Numbered from the stretch's first letter, positions 26,744 through 35,839 are shown. The stretch is DNA of 58,115 bases from Actinoplanes aureus (GCF_015704865.1 NZ_JADQTO010000042.1:1-58115); one strand, 5' to 3'. Numbers and translations are program-made. The notes: generated by a model from the sequence alone, not told the origin.

Positions 26744-26943
26744 CTAAACATGAAAACGATCTTGGTTCGTCGGACCCAGTGCAGGGTCGTTGCGTTCTGG
26801 GATTCCGCTGGTGATGCCGATGATGAGGTCGCGTGAGCGGCGGGTGGCACGGGCAATGTTGGTTTCCCGCGGGACCCGCGGAACCCGATCGCGGTGTTAC
26901 GCAGCGTTGCTATCACGGCGGGCCCGGTACCGGTCCGATTGGC
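26744..26943 (-). pseudogene. Transposase C-terminal fragment, probably ISAs1-like, frameshifted
   Basis: The minus strand reads LRNTAIGFRGSRG, then, after a one-base shift near 26860, ETNIARATRRSRDLIIGITS and a stop at 26744. The NxAI...NIARATRR pattern is typical of the last residues of ISAs1-type transposases. The family assignment is tentative. Confidence 0.5.
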
Positions 26944-27021
26944 GTTAATCCCCACGAAACGTGACATCCATGACATCATGGACCCGAGACGTCACCTTCC
27001 ACGAAGACGACTCCTAACTGC

Positions 27022-27168
27022 GGACTGGTAACTCCCGGCGGCGTGTCCAGCTTCCGGAACTCGGTCTTCAACACCTTCCGCCTCGCCGGACGCGCGAACA
27101 TCGCCTACGCCAGCCGTGACCTGCGCGATCTCCATAACCGCCGCGAAGTCGCGGTCTACGGCATGTAA
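27022..27168 (+). pseudogene. Transposase C-terminal fragment, family uncertain
   Basis: The plus-strand frame reads VSSFRNSVFNTFRLAGRANI then AYASRDLRD...VAVYGM and a TAA at 27166. RNxxxNTFRLAGxANIAxARRD is a transposase C-terminal pattern. An unusually AT-rich 35-bp stretch follows (27165-27200), which may be near the element's end. Confidence 0.5.
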
Positions 27169-27343
27169 CAAAAAATAACCAAATTAGACATAGAGGAACA
27201 GCGCCGGGCGGTGGGGTACGGCCGCCCACTTCTCACTGGGCCACCCAACCGTTCTCCGCCGCGGAACCGACGCGTCTATGTGGAAGAACCTACGAGGAAG
27301 CTGTGACAGCACCCGAACGCTCCTGCCGCCCGTGGAGCTCAGC

Positions 27344-27379
27344 CGGCGACCGAACACTGACGGAGCGCTCCGGTCGCCG
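27344..27379. repeat. Inverted repeat with 9-bp arms
   Basis: CGGCGACCG (27344-27352) and its exact complement CGGTCGCCG (27371-27379) are separated by 18 bp. There is no T-tract after it. Role unknown. Confidence 0.4.
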
Positions 27380-27974
27380 AGGAGTGGTCAGCTGGCGCCC
27401 GAACGCTCGATAGAGCACTCCGAGCACGAGGGAGAGGCCATGGGAGCAGACGTGGTAAAGAGGTCACGCCCTACAGCACTGTTGACCTGCGCAGACGTGC
27501 TCTTCGACGCCATTGGGCGCTGTTCGCAGAGCTCTCCTGTGTGAACGTAGTCCGATCAAGCCGCTGACCAGGCAAAACGCAAATAAGGCCTGGTCAGACG
27601 ACGCTACCCGACGTTACTGAACGCTGGTCGACGCCATTCGGCGCTGCCAGGACCACCCCGTCTGCTCCCCGCCGATCAGCCGGTTTGGGGAGCGCCGCAC
27701 GACCCCCGCCAGAAACACCGAATTCATCGCCACGGCGCTCCCTGCAACCAACAAGAACAGCCAGTGAGCAGCACAAACACTTCGCCGAGAGGACCTCCGC
27801 TGCTCCCCCACCCGGGCGGCGCCTCGGCCAGTGGTCCGAGGGCCGGCCAAACCAGGGGGCCTGCTCCCCGCAGAACCTCGGCAAGACGCCCGGTGGGGAG
27901 CAAGCGCGGGAGCACAGGACCGCCCGACGACAGTCAAACAGAGCCTTCTTACTACCGCGCTGCTCCCTCATCAG

Positions 27975-28069
27975 CGGAACATCCGCCAGACTCGCAGTCA
28001 CTGACCGTAGCCGAGACGGATCGCCCGACCCATGATCACGTTTACGGATTTGCCGAGGAGAGTGCGCAG
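27975..28069 (+). repeat. Dispersed ~95-bp repeat, copy A
   Basis: It shares with copy D (51946-52040) the block CCATGATC-n-CGTT-n2-CGGAT-n-TGCCGA and the central GTCAC..CCGT block. It lies just past the 3' end of the TetR gene at 28125. Confidence 0.55.
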
Positions 28070-28124
28070 TGTCATCACGCAAGAATGAGCCGGGCGAGCG
28101 AATGTCCGCAGGGGGTAGCCGGGC

Positions 28125-28745
28125 TCAGTTGCCGGTTGATTCATCTGTTGGTGGGACAGTTACCAGTCGTCGGACGTGCGGCCACAGATCGTCGAGCGAT
28201 CCCACGCCGCCGGCGAGTTTCGCCAGCAGCACGGCTCCCTCGATCTGCGCGACCACGGCCCGCGCAGTGGCCCGGTCGGCGTATCCGGGCGCGACGCTGC
28301 CGTCCCGCACACCATCGGCCAGTGCGGCGTGGACGAGTTCGGTCTGTTCGGCGAAGGCGGCGGTGAGGCGCTGCTGAACGGCGGCCTCCTGGTTGCTTAA
28401 TTCGATCGCCAGATTGCCGAGCAGGCACCCGTCGACCCGGCCGGTCTCCTGCCACCCCTGCCGTTGTGTCTCGACGAGCCAGCCGATGAGGCGCTGAAGG
28501 CGTTCCAAGGCCGATTCAGGCCCGGTGAGCAGCTCGCGCCACCCTGTCCGCTGCGCCTGCCAGTGGGTGTCGATGACCTCGATGGTCAGTGCCTGCTTGG
28601 ACTCGAAGAAGTGGTAGAAGCTGCCCTTGCGGACATCGGCGCGCACGCAGATCTCGGCCACCCCGACGGCGGCGTAGCCACGAGTGTGCAGCAGCTCACA
28701 GGCGCTGTCGCGCAGCCGGTCACGAGCGGTACTGGTTCGGCCCAT
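28125..28745 (-). CDS. TetR-family transcriptional repressor
   Basis: A 206-residue regulator from ATG 28745. The N-terminal helix-turn-helix is typical: ARDRLRDSACELLHTRGYAA, VAEICVRADVRKGSFYHFFE, SKQALTIEVID. The C-terminal ligand-binding domain (from ~60) is of the TetR_C type common beside redox enzymes (...GCLLGNLAIELSNQ). It is divergent from the flavodoxin/nitronate monooxygenase pair, with a perfect 10-bp inverted repeat between, so it almost certainly represses that pair and itself and is released by an electrophile or quinone-like inducer (inference). Confidence 0.9.
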   Translation of the reverse strand: MGRTSTARDRLRDSACELLHTRGYAAVGVAEICVRADVRKGSFYHFFESKQALTIEVIDTHWQAQRTGWRELLTGPESALERLQRLIGWLVETQRQGWQETGRVDGCLLGNLAIELSNQEAAVQQRLTAAFAEQTELVHAALADGVRDGSVAPGYADRATARAVVAQIEGAVLLAKLAGGVGSLDDLWPHVRRLVTVPPTDESTGN

Positions 28746-28761
28746 GGGACGAGTATACGAG

Positions 28762-28786
28762 CGGTCAACTATCTTTTAGTTGACCG
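28762..28786. promoter_or_regulatory. Operator for the TetR-family repressor
   Basis: CGGTCAACTA-TCTTT-TAGTTGACCG is a perfect 10-bp inverted repeat in the 83-bp gap between the divergent TetR gene and the flavodoxin gene. The symmetry extends outward with one mismatch (ACGA on the left, TCGT on the right). Confidence 0.8.
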
Positions 28787-28828
28787 GTCGTCTAGTTTCC
28801 TCTCATCACCTCTTGGAAGGAGGACGAC

Positions 28829-29425
28829 ATGTCCATCAGTGTCGTCATCGCGTACCACAGCGGCTACGGCCATACCGCACGCCAAGCTCGGGCCGTCGCC
28901 TCCGGCGCGGCATCGGTTCCCGGTGTCACCGCTGCCCTGCACGACATCTCCGCACTGGACGATGCGCTGTGGCAGGCCCTCACCGACGCCGAAGCGATCA
29001 TCTTCGGCACCCCCACCTACATGGGCAGCCAGTCTGCCGTCTTCCAGGCCTTCGCCGAGGCCAGCGGGTCGGTCTGGGCGCAGCAGGGTTGGCGCGACAA
29101 GATCGCTGCAGGGTTCACCACGTCCGCCGGTGTCAACGGCGACAAACTGAACACCCTGTCGTCGCTGGCGGTGTTCGCCGCCCAGCACGGCATGCATTGG
29201 GTTTCGCTCGGGCTGCCGCCCGGGTGGCTCTATTCCACCGTCGGTGATGTGGAGGATCTCAATCGCTTGGGCGGGTTCCTCGGCGCGATGGCGCAGGCGC
29301 CCTCCGACGCCGGCCCGGATGACGCGCCGGGGACGGCCGACCTGCGCACTGCCGAGCACCTCGGCCGCAGGGTCGCCCGGGTCGCGGTCGAACTGCGCCA
29401 TGGCCGCCTGGTCGGTGCGGCATGA
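28829..29425 (+). CDS. Flavodoxin-fold NAD(P)H:quinone oxidoreductase / FMN reductase
   Basis: A 198-residue protein from ATG 28829, preceded by an excellent AAGGAGG site. The FMN-phosphate loop is YHSGYGHTARQA (residues 9-20). The isoalloxazine-binding segment GTPTYMGSQSAVFQAFAE and the later TTSAGVNGDK are as in WrbA-type enzymes. These use NAD(P)H to reduce quinones by two electrons, limiting redox cycling. Its stop overlaps the ATG of the nitronate monooxygenase gene (29422-29425), so both are made together under the TetR repressor. Confidence 0.85.
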   Translation: MSISVVIAYHSGYGHTARQARAVASGAASVPGVTAALHDISALDDALWQALTDAEAIIFGTPTYMGSQSAVFQAFAEASGSVWAQQGWRDKIAAGFTTSAGVNGDKLNTLSSLAVFAAQHGMHWVSLGLPPGWLYSTVGDVEDLNRLGGFLGAMAQAPSDAGPDDAPGTADLRTAEHLGRRVARVAVELRHGRLVGAA

Positions 29426-30486
29426 GCGCCCGGCTGACCGAACTGCTGGGAATCGATGTTCCGATCATCCAGGGCCCGTTCGGCGGTGGCTTGTCGAGCG
29501 TCGCACTCGTCGCCGCGGTCAGCGGCGCCGGCGGCCTCGGCTCGTTCGGTGCGCACCATCTGGACCCCGATGCGATCACGGCGCTCGTTGCCGACCTCAA
29601 GTCGGCGGTGCCCCGGGACCGGCCGTTCAACGTGAACCTGTGGGTGCCGCACCCGTATGAAGCAGGCCTGCGCCCGGCACCCGCGGACTTCGAACGGCTC
29701 CGGCCGCTCTACGAGCGCCTCGGCGTGTCGGCGCCGACCTCGTACACAACGCCGCCGGTCTTCGACGATCAGATGGACGCTCTGCTGGCAGCGCAGCCAC
29801 CGGTGATCAGTTTCGTCATGGGCACGCCGTCCGCCGACGTGGTGACCGAGGCCCGCCGCCGAGGCATCGTGATGATCGGCACCGCCACCACCGTCGACGA
29901 GGCAGTGGCCGTGGAAGCCGCGGGACTTGACGTCGTGGTCGCCTCCGGCAGCGACGCCGGCGGGCATCGGGGCGCCTTCCTGCGGCCGGTCGCCGAGTCG
30001 CTGGTGGGAACGTTCTCGCTCGTTCCGCAGGTCGTCGACGCCGTCCGCATTCCTGTGGTCGCGGCCGGTGGGATCGCCGACCGTCGCGGTGTGACGGCGG
30101 CGCTCGCGCTCGGCGCCGCGGGCGTACAGATCGGAACCGGCTTCCTGGCAACGACACAGTCGGGGGCGAGCCCGATCCACAAGGCTGCACTCACCGGTCC
30201 CGACGCCCGGATCACCGTGCTCACCCGACTGTTCTCCGGCCGCCACGCGCGAGCGATCATCAACCCGCTGATCCGGGAACTCACGGCGGAAGAGGCGAAC
30301 GTGCCCGAGTATCCGGTGCACAACGCGCTGATGCAGCCCCTGCGTCGAGCCGCCGCAGCCCACAACGACTCGCGATATATCAACCTCTGGGCCGGGCAGT
30401 CCGCTTCGCTGTCACGGTCGGTCACCGCGCAGGAATACCTGGCCACGCTGGTGGCCGACGACAGCAACCGGTTCGAGAGCATCTGA
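29422..30486 (+). CDS. Nitronate monooxygenase / 2-nitropropane dioxygenase family FMN enzyme
   Basis: A 354-residue TIM-barrel flavoprotein. The N-terminal TELLGIDVPIIQGPFGGGLS, the central SGSDAGGHRGAF and the phosphate-binding AAGGIADRRGVTAALALGAA to GVQIGTGFLAT are family hallmarks. His in GGHRG matches the catalytic base of nitronate monooxygenases. Members oxidise alkyl nitronates or act as quinone or enoyl reductases; the true substrate is open. It is coupled to the flavodoxin-like gene upstream, suggesting detoxification of nitro or quinone compounds. Confidence 0.85.
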   Translation: MSARLTELLGIDVPIIQGPFGGGLSSVALVAAVSGAGGLGSFGAHHLDPDAITALVADLKSAVPRDRPFNVNLWVPHPYEAGLRPAPADFERLRPLYERLGVSAPTSYTTPPVFDDQMDALLAAQPPVISFVMGTPSADVVTEARRRGIVMIGTATTVDEAVAVEAAGLDVVVASGSDAGGHRGAFLRPVAESLVGTFSLVPQVVDAVRIPVVAAGGIADRRGVTAALALGAAGVQIGTGFLATTQSGASPIHKAALTGPDARITVLTRLFSGRHARAIINPLIRELTAEEANVPEYPVHNALMQPLRRAAAAHNDSRYINLWAGQSASLSRSVTAQEYLATLVADDSNRFESI

Positions 30487-30801
30487 CGGCGTATCGGTGG
30501 GCGGAGGACCGCGACCTTCCGTCCACCTAGCGCCAGTTGCATGACCGCAGGACGGCCATTCTTCTATCTCGGAAAAGGCGCGTTCTACCCCGGGCGACGC
30601 TCGGTGAAAGTCAGGGGTGCGCGTCTACTCACATGCCGCCGTCCGTGCGCGCCGAGCGGTGAACTACTACTGGCCTGGTGGCGATCGGCGCTGGTGGCAG
30701 TGCCGGATACTCCTGCTTTCCGCTGTCCGGGAGGTCTCATACGTAGCCGCGATTAGGTACTCCGCGTCATTGAGGGCCTCCGGGGCCAACCTGGTCCCCG
30801 A
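30487..30801. other. Intergenic stretch with a partial dispersed repeat
   Basis: No gene supported. At 30630-30655 it carries the block CATGCCGCCGTCCGTGCGCG, identical to the start of copy F (39771-39866), but the rest of the repeat is not recognisable. Confidence 0.4.
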
Positions 30802-31064
30802 CTAGTCATCCCACTTGAACAGCTCCGGGTGGTTGCCAGCTCGGCCGGGAGATTCGCAAGGTCTGTCACGTGAAACGTGACGAGGCCGCACCCGGCGCGA
30901 GTGAGCGCTCGGACAGCCGTCACGCCTCGAATGCCCCAACCTCGCCGCGTCTTCCTCCAAAGCTTGGCTTCCTGGCGGTCTATGTCGGTGCGCACGCCTA
31001 CTTCGACGCGGGTGCCGTCACATGCAGGACATGGCGGATGTGCCACGGGTGGGGCCTCGGTCAT
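30802..31064 (-). pseudogene. Small zinc-ribbon protein, frameshifted near its end
   Basis: From ATG 31064 the frame reads MTEAPPVAHPPCPACDGTRV, then ...LTRAGCGLVTFHVTDLANLP. A CPAC pair is followed by a second metal-binding site in which the first cysteine is replaced by Arg (RAGC). The frame fails near 30835. One added base gives the natural ending GNHPELFKWDD and a TAG at 30802, total about 87 residues. It is probably a rubredoxin/zinc-ribbon-like small protein; function unknown. Confidence 0.5.
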
Positions 31065-31167
31065 GGTCGTAGATCTACCACAGCGCCAGCTCCCGAGCCG
31101 AGCGCCACGATGGTAGCTGCGATTCGCGGGGCTGCCTGCCGACGACGATCGAACAACGCGCAAGCAT

Positions 31168-31262
31168 CCGGATCTGCCGCAGGCCGTACGCGCCGACCGC
31201 CGAGCCGTCATCACGCTCCGTACAGCAGGGTTGCCATCTCATGCGGATCTGCCGATGTGCGC
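31168..31262 (+). repeat. Dispersed ~95-bp repeat, copy B
   Basis: It differs from copy C (50832-50931) at only three of 88 aligned positions although the two are 19.7 kb apart. It contains GGATCTGCCG twice, about 70 bp apart in direct orientation. Confidence 0.85.
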
Positions 31263-31398
31263 GCACTCGTTCATGCCGACGAGCGGGTGCGTAGCCGTGA
31301 TGGCGCGGCGCCCGGCAAGCGAGCCCGTAACACTGGCGCTGAACGATGATGGTGCGTTTCGCCGGAGCTCGGCGTCGGTCCTCGATAGTCTGGGCACC

Positions 31399-32544
31399 GT
31401 GACCCTCGTGGATACAGTCCAGATCGATGACTACCGTCCCGAGTACTCGCTGCTGGTTCTATTGGACCCAAGCGTGCAGTGGGATTACGAGGATCCTGAG
31501 GTGCCGCGGTACCGCGATCGCGGCGATCAACCGACCGGAACCTTCGCCGGGACCGGAGCCGGTTGGGTCACCGCGCAGGCACCTGGCCTTGCTGATCATG
31601 TAGTGCGCCTTGAGTTACACGACAGCCCACCGCCGGCTGATTGCGCTGAGTTCGACGATGTGCTGGAGGCGCCGTACCGTTCCAGTTCCGGCGGGTTGTC
31701 GCTTACCACCTTGACCGGCGGTGTCGGTCCGTCGGACTTCGGACTCGGGGATGCGGAATGGTACCGGGTGCGGGTGGCACGTCGGCAAACTGACACGGAG
31801 AACACCCGGCGCTACATCTGGACGCTGCGGTTCTGGCCCGAGCCGACGGTAGAGCCCCCTGTCTGGTTAGCCCGCAGCCACCCGGCGGTTGGTCCCGGCG
31901 ACAACGGCTGGCACTCGGCGTTGCCGGACTGGGCGACGGAGGTGGCCTACATTGCAGCCAACATGGCGAACCGCCTCGGCGAGCCTGTGACGCTGCAGCA
32001 GGTCGAGGCCGGCTACCAGGCACCTCCGCGGTATGCGGCGGGCTGGCTGGACGATCCGCTGCCGCCAGACCATTCTCCGACTGGCCCCAACGCGAACATG
32101 TACCTCGCGCTGCTCGCTGAAAAGCAGCGTCGGCTCGACCAGATCGCGGCTGAGCTGGGTGTCCCGCCCGTGCGCCACAAACGCGATGTGTTCCCTCTGA
32201 TGGTCGCCGCCGGCATGCTGGTGCGTGAGGGACCAGATGCTTACCGAGCCGTCCAACCCGCCCGGATCGATACAGTCGTGTCGCTGCCGTCTGAAGAGGT
32301 TGAGGCCATCCGTCAGCGCGACATGCGCAGCCGCTACGGCGCTGTCACAGAGGATCTCGAAGCGGTACTGCGCTGGACAATCGGACCTACGCTAGCCACC
32401 ACGGCGGGCGAGCTGGCCGACCGTTTGCTGATCAGCGAGAGGGAGCTGGCCGACGCACTGGCATACGCGGAGGAGGCCGGTCTGCTGCATGCCGGCAGCG
32501 AGCAAACGATGCAACTCCGCCTTGGTCCCCGGGTCTCCTCTTGA
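31399..32544 (+). CDS. Conserved-looking protein of unknown function with C-terminal HTH-like region
   Basis: A 381-residue protein from GTG 31399 (MTLVDTVQIDDYRPEYSLLV). The frame is open back to 31231, but the upstream part is repeat DNA, so the later start is preferred. Residues 1-200 look like a beta-rich domain. Residues 200-270 contain a helical segment (YIAANMANRLGEPVTLQQVE). The C-terminus has two helix-turn-helix-like stretches (QIAAELGVPPVRHKRDVFPL and ELADRLLISERELADALAYA). I do not recognise the family. It could be a regulator or an immunity/defence accessory protein. Confidence 0.6.
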   Translation: MTLVDTVQIDDYRPEYSLLVLLDPSVQWDYEDPEVPRYRDRGDQPTGTFAGTGAGWVTAQAPGLADHVVRLELHDSPPPADCAEFDDVLEAPYRSSSGGLSLTTLTGGVGPSDFGLGDAEWYRVRVARRQTDTENTRRYIWTLRFWPEPTVEPPVWLARSHPAVGPGDNGWHSALPDWATEVAYIAANMANRLGEPVTLQQVEAGYQAPPRYAAGWLDDPLPPDHSPTGPNANMYLALLAEKQRRLDQIAAELGVPPVRHKRDVFPLMVAAGMLVREGPDAYRAVQPARIDTVVSLPSEEVEAIRQRDMRSRYGAVTEDLEAVLRWTIGPTLATTAGELADRLLISERELADALAYAEEAGLLHAGSEQTMQLRLGPRVSS

Positions 32545-32731
32545 GCCGGTTGCCGTCAACCAAATTCGAGCCGGATCCGGATCCGGACCATGAATACCTT
32601 GAGCCGAGCCGACCATTCACGGTGAGAATCGGGCAACCGGATCTGCCGCTGTTCGGGTGCGTGGCTGTCTCGCAGTACGTGCCCTCTCTATCACTTTGGT
32701 GACCGAAGTCGCTGGAGCCGTTGAAGTGGGC

Positions 32732-33198
32732 TCAGGAGGGATCGGTGACGTCCAGGTCGACGAGGAAGCCGCGAGCCTGCCACTGCTCTGCCGGCAGCTG
32801 GTCACGGACCAGCCGAAGTACTCCTCGGGGCTCCTGATCTGCACGGAGCCGGGCTCAGGTTCCCGGTCGTCAGGCATCGGTTCGTCGAATGACGGTTCGT
32901 CGCGCAGGCGTGTGGGGCAAGCATCGGGGACGTCGGTCAGGCGCACACCCCCGGGCCGGCGGATCCACTCGCTGGTGCCGCGATCGTGCAGGCCATGGAC
33001 GACCCGAACCCGCCGGACGACGCCCACCGTGGTGGGCAACTCTCCGATGAGCCCCAGGAAGGCGTCGAAGCCCAGGCATCCGTCGAGCGTGACGTCACCG
33101 GCCCGGTGATCGCCTTCCCGGACCGCGCGCAGGTCGCCCGGCTCGATAAGTTGCACCCAGGGCAGCCCGTCGTAGCCGAGGAGGACCGGCCAGAGCAT
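32732..33198 (-). pseudogene. Unknown protein with a C-terminal frameshift
   Basis: From ATG 33198, preceded by GGAG, the frame reads MLWPVLLGYDGLPWVQLIEP to SPEEYFGWS near 32812. There one missing base turns it into a low-complexity tail. With the base restored the ending is LVRDQLPAEQWQARGFLVDL DVTDPS, with a TGA at 32732, about 155 residues. The family is unknown; it is acidic and probably cytosolic. The pattern (one G short in a GG run) is like the other frameshifts in the window. Confidence 0.55.
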
Positions 33199-33557
33199 CG
33201 CTCCATCGTGTCATTCGCGGTGATTGTCATGGCGGCGACATCACTAATCCGCGAACAAGGTCAACTCAGTCGCACTGCCATGATCGCGTCAGCAACCTGC
33301 AGATCATGCGTGGACCTCTGCAAGATCAGCCGTCCTTACTTCTTGACGGTCGGCGGATTCGGGGTCTCCTCAGCTCAGACGCAGTTTGCTGAATATTGCC
33401 GCATCGAGGGCGCTGGCGACGGCGGCATCACTACGCGTAGCCGTGGTGGCCGCGTCCGGGCTCCCTGCTTCGGCCGAGAAGCGGATGCCGGGCCCGTCGT
33501 CAGCCGGCGGCTGGCTGTCGGGCTTGTGGTCGCCGACCTGGCGATATCCCGTCGGGA
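33199..33557. other. Intergenic stretch
   Basis: Nothing convincing. A 63-codon minus-strand frame (33370-33561) is Ala/Thr/Asp-rich and overlaps the end of the TetR gene; I do not count it as a gene. Confidence 0.4.
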
Positions 33558-34178
33558 TCATGCGTCGTCGTGTTCTGGCGGGATGTTCCGGTGCGGGGCC
33601 GGTCCGAGTGCGCGGATCGCGAAGTCGATGGCGTCGGCCAGCGCTGCGGGGTCGTGGCCGGCGCGTTCGCGTACGCGCAGCCCCAGGACGGTGGTGAAAA
33701 GTAACTCCACGGCGCTCTCGACATCGAGGTCGGCGGGTAGTTCACCGTCTCGGCAGCCGCGGCGCAGCACGGCTGCGATGGCATTGCGGGTGACCTCGAA
33801 TGCGGCCTCGGTTCGCTGCCGCACCTGCGGGTCCGTGGTGCCGAGCTCCGTTGTCGTGTTGACCACGAAGCAGCCGTGGCCGGCGTGCCCGTCGTCGGCA
33901 GTGACCAGCCACAGCAGCCACGCTCGCAGCACGTCGCGGCAGGGGCCGGTGCCGTTCAGGCGAGCTTCGGCTTCAGCGGAGTCCGTCGCGCGGTAGTGAT
34001 CGAGCGCGCGGAGAAACAGCGTGTGCTTGTCGCGAAAGGTGCGGTAGAGGCTGCTGGGCGTGAGCTTGAGCTCGTCACCCAGGTCGCGGACCGAGGTGGC
34101 GTGATAGCCCAGGCGCCAGAACAGGCCGGCCGCCTGGGCGACGACCTCATGTTCGTCGAATTCGCGTGGCCGTGGCAT
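33558..34178 (-). CDS. TetR-family transcriptional repressor of the MFS gene
   Basis: A 206-residue regulator from ATG 34178 (MPRPREFDEHEVVAQAAGLF). HTH: TSVRDLGDELKLTPSSLYRT then FRDKHTLFLRAL. The C-terminal domain begins at ~75 and contains the GCFVVNTTTELG segment typical of TetR_C_6-like members. It is divergent from an MFS transporter, with two palindromic operators between, the classic repressor/efflux pump arrangement; the pump's substrate is the likely inducer. Confidence 0.9.
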   Translation of the reverse strand: MPRPREFDEHEVVAQAAGLFWRLGYHATSVRDLGDELKLTPSSLYRTFRDKHTLFLRALDHYRATDSAEAEARLNGTGPCRDVLRAWLLWLVTADDGHAGHGCFVVNTTTELGTTDPQVRQRTEAAFEVTRNAIAAVLRRGCRDGELPADLDVESAVELLFTTVLGLRVRERAGHDPAALADAIDFAIRALGPAPHRNIPPEHDDA

Positions 34179-34201
34179 GAGCCACAGTCTACCAAGATTG
34201 T

Positions 34202-34251
34202 GGAGCGATCGCTCCCGTACTACGGTCGCCAATATGGGAGCGACCGCTCCC
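34202..34251. promoter_or_regulatory. Two palindromic operators between TetR and MFS genes
   Basis: Site 1: GGAGCGATCGCTCC at 34202-34215, a perfect palindrome. Site 2: GGGAGCG-AC-CGCTCCC at 34236-34251, symmetric through ATA..TAT flanks with one mismatch. The centres are about 35 bp apart. Their shared half-site GGAGCG indicates binding by one repressor. Confidence 0.85.
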
Positions 34252-34269
34252 GTATTGGAGGGATCAACA

Positions 34270-35457
34270 GTGGCGACAACAGAGACAACCGATTCGCGTA
34301 CGCGGCACGCAAACAGCTGGCTCGCGGTCGCCGTCGTGGCGTTCGGAACCTTTTTGCTGGTGACCGCGGAACAACTGCCTATCGGGCTGTTGACCCGAGT
34401 CGGGTCGGCATTGTCGGTATCCGAGGGCACGGCCGGCTTGATGGTGACCGTGACCAGCATCGTCGCCGGGTTGGCGGCCCCGGTGGTACCGACGCTGGTG
34501 GGCAAGATGGACCGACGGTGGTTGCTCATCGTGTTGATGGGTCTGATGACCCTGGCCAACGTGGTTTCCGGACTCGCGCCGAACTTCGCCGTACTGATGG
34601 TTTCTCGTGCCGTGGTGGGGGTGACGATCGGCGGGTTCTGGGCGGTAGCCGGCGGTCTGGCTGTCCGGCTGGTGAGCACTGAACGGGTACCGCAAGCTAC
34701 CGCCGTCATCTTCGGTGGCGTCGGAACCGCGAACGTGTTCGGCGTACCGATCGGCACGGTCCTCGGCGATCTCGCCGGATGGCGGGTCGCGTTCGTGGCG
34801 CTCAGCGCTCTGGCGCTGATGGTGCTGATCGCCTTGCTTGCCCTGCTGCCGCCGTTGGCAGCGGCCGAGGCGGTCAGGCCCCGGCACCTGATCGACCAGT
34901 TCCGCAACCGCGGTGTGCGTGTCGGGATCCTCGTGACCTTCCTGCTGGTCACAGGTCACTTCGCCGCTTACACATTCGTGGGCCCAGTGCTGCACCAACT
35001 CTCCGGCGTACGCGAGAGCCTGGTCGGGCCGCTACTGTTCGGATTCGGCGTGGCCGGTATCGCCGGCAACTTCCTCGCCGGCGCCGCAGTGGGGCGGAAA
35101 CTCCACCGAACCACGCTGGTGATCGTCGGCGCCTTGACGGCGGCACTGCTGCTGTTCCCCCTGGCCGGACTGTCGGTGGCAGGCGGCGTCACCCTCTTGC
35201 TGGTGTGGGGGCTGGCGTATGGCGGAGTGTCGGTCAGTCTCCAAACCTGGATCATCAAAGCCGCACCACGGGCCGTGGAGTCCGCGTCAGCCCTGTGGGT
35301 GTCCGTATTCAACCTGGCAATCGGCCTTGGCGCACTGGTCGGCGGCGTGATCGTCGACGCCCTCACCCTCGACGTGGTGTTGTGGCTCGGCGCAGCATGC
35401 TTCCTCGCGGCCGGACTTTCGGTATGGATGGTCCGCACCGTCGGCAGTCTCCGGTAG
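34270..35457 (+). CDS. MFS drug/metabolite exporter (DHA1 type)
   Basis: A 395-residue, 12-helix transporter. The start is GTG 34270, eight bases after GGAGGG; an open upstream extension overlaps the operators and is rejected. Motif A is the variant PTLVGKMDRRWLLIVLMGLM between helices 2 and 3, and VSRAVVGVTIGGFWAV is the motif B/C-like helix 4 region. The sequence type is that of 12-helix proton-driven exporters related to arabinose/chloramphenicol efflux proteins. It is controlled by the divergent TetR gene. Confidence 0.88.
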   Translation: MATTETTDSRTRHANSWLAVAVVAFGTFLLVTAEQLPIGLLTRVGSALSVSEGTAGLMVTVTSIVAGLAAPVVPTLVGKMDRRWLLIVLMGLMTLANVVSGLAPNFAVLMVSRAVVGVTIGGFWAVAGGLAVRLVSTERVPQATAVIFGGVGTANVFGVPIGTVLGDLAGWRVAFVALSALALMVLIALLALLPPLAAAEAVRPRHLIDQFRNRGVRVGILVTFLLVTGHFAAYTFVGPVLHQLSGVRESLVGPLLFGFGVAGIAGNFLAGAAVGRKLHRTTLVIVGALTAALLLFPLAGLSVAGGVTLLLVWGLAYGGVSVSLQTWIIKAAPRAVESASALWVSVFNLAIGLGALVGGVIVDALTLDVVLWLGAACFLAAGLSVWMVRTVGSLR

Positions 35458-35839
35458 CAGACTCCCCCGCGGTTGCCGCTCCGCTGCGCTTCTGCAGCGC
35501 AAGCCAGGCGCAGGCACCGGCGGCCCGCGGCCAGCGCGATCTGCCCGGCAGCGTCGAGCACGTCGCATCCCGGGTGTTTTGATTCGTCGAGACGACATGA
35601 TCGGCCGCAGCGGTGATCAAGCGGTTATCAGCAGGTACGTATCCTTCCGCAGAGCTTCACGGATCTGCCGCCGTGCGAGCGCCGACCGACCGGGGACGGT
35701 CGTGACAGACCGTAGCTACGCGCCCGGGGCCGCAGCACGCGCTCTTGCCGATGTGAGTGCGCTGCCTACGGGCGTCTACCACCGCCGCTTGCCCAGGGCT
35801 TTCGACAGCCAAATCCGCTATCCCGTAGCGCTGAAGAGC
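35458..35839. other. Intergenic region between convergent genes
   Basis: No gene. It contains dispersed repeat copy G (35659-35761). Confidence 0.5.
35659..35761 (+). repeat. Dispersed ~95-bp repeat, copy G
   Basis: It begins CGGATCTGCCGCCGTGCGAG, keeps the central GACCGTAG block and ends CTTGCCGATG. With copy E it brackets the VOC-protein gene at 35840. Confidence 0.6.

Larger units (their letters stand above)
27169..28124. other. About 950 bp without a recognisable gene
   Basis: Open frames on both strands have no recognisable domain, unlikely composition and no ribosome binding sites. The stretch contains an inverted repeat at 27344-27379 and a copy of the dispersed repeat at its right end (about 27975-28069). 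Confidence 0.4.
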
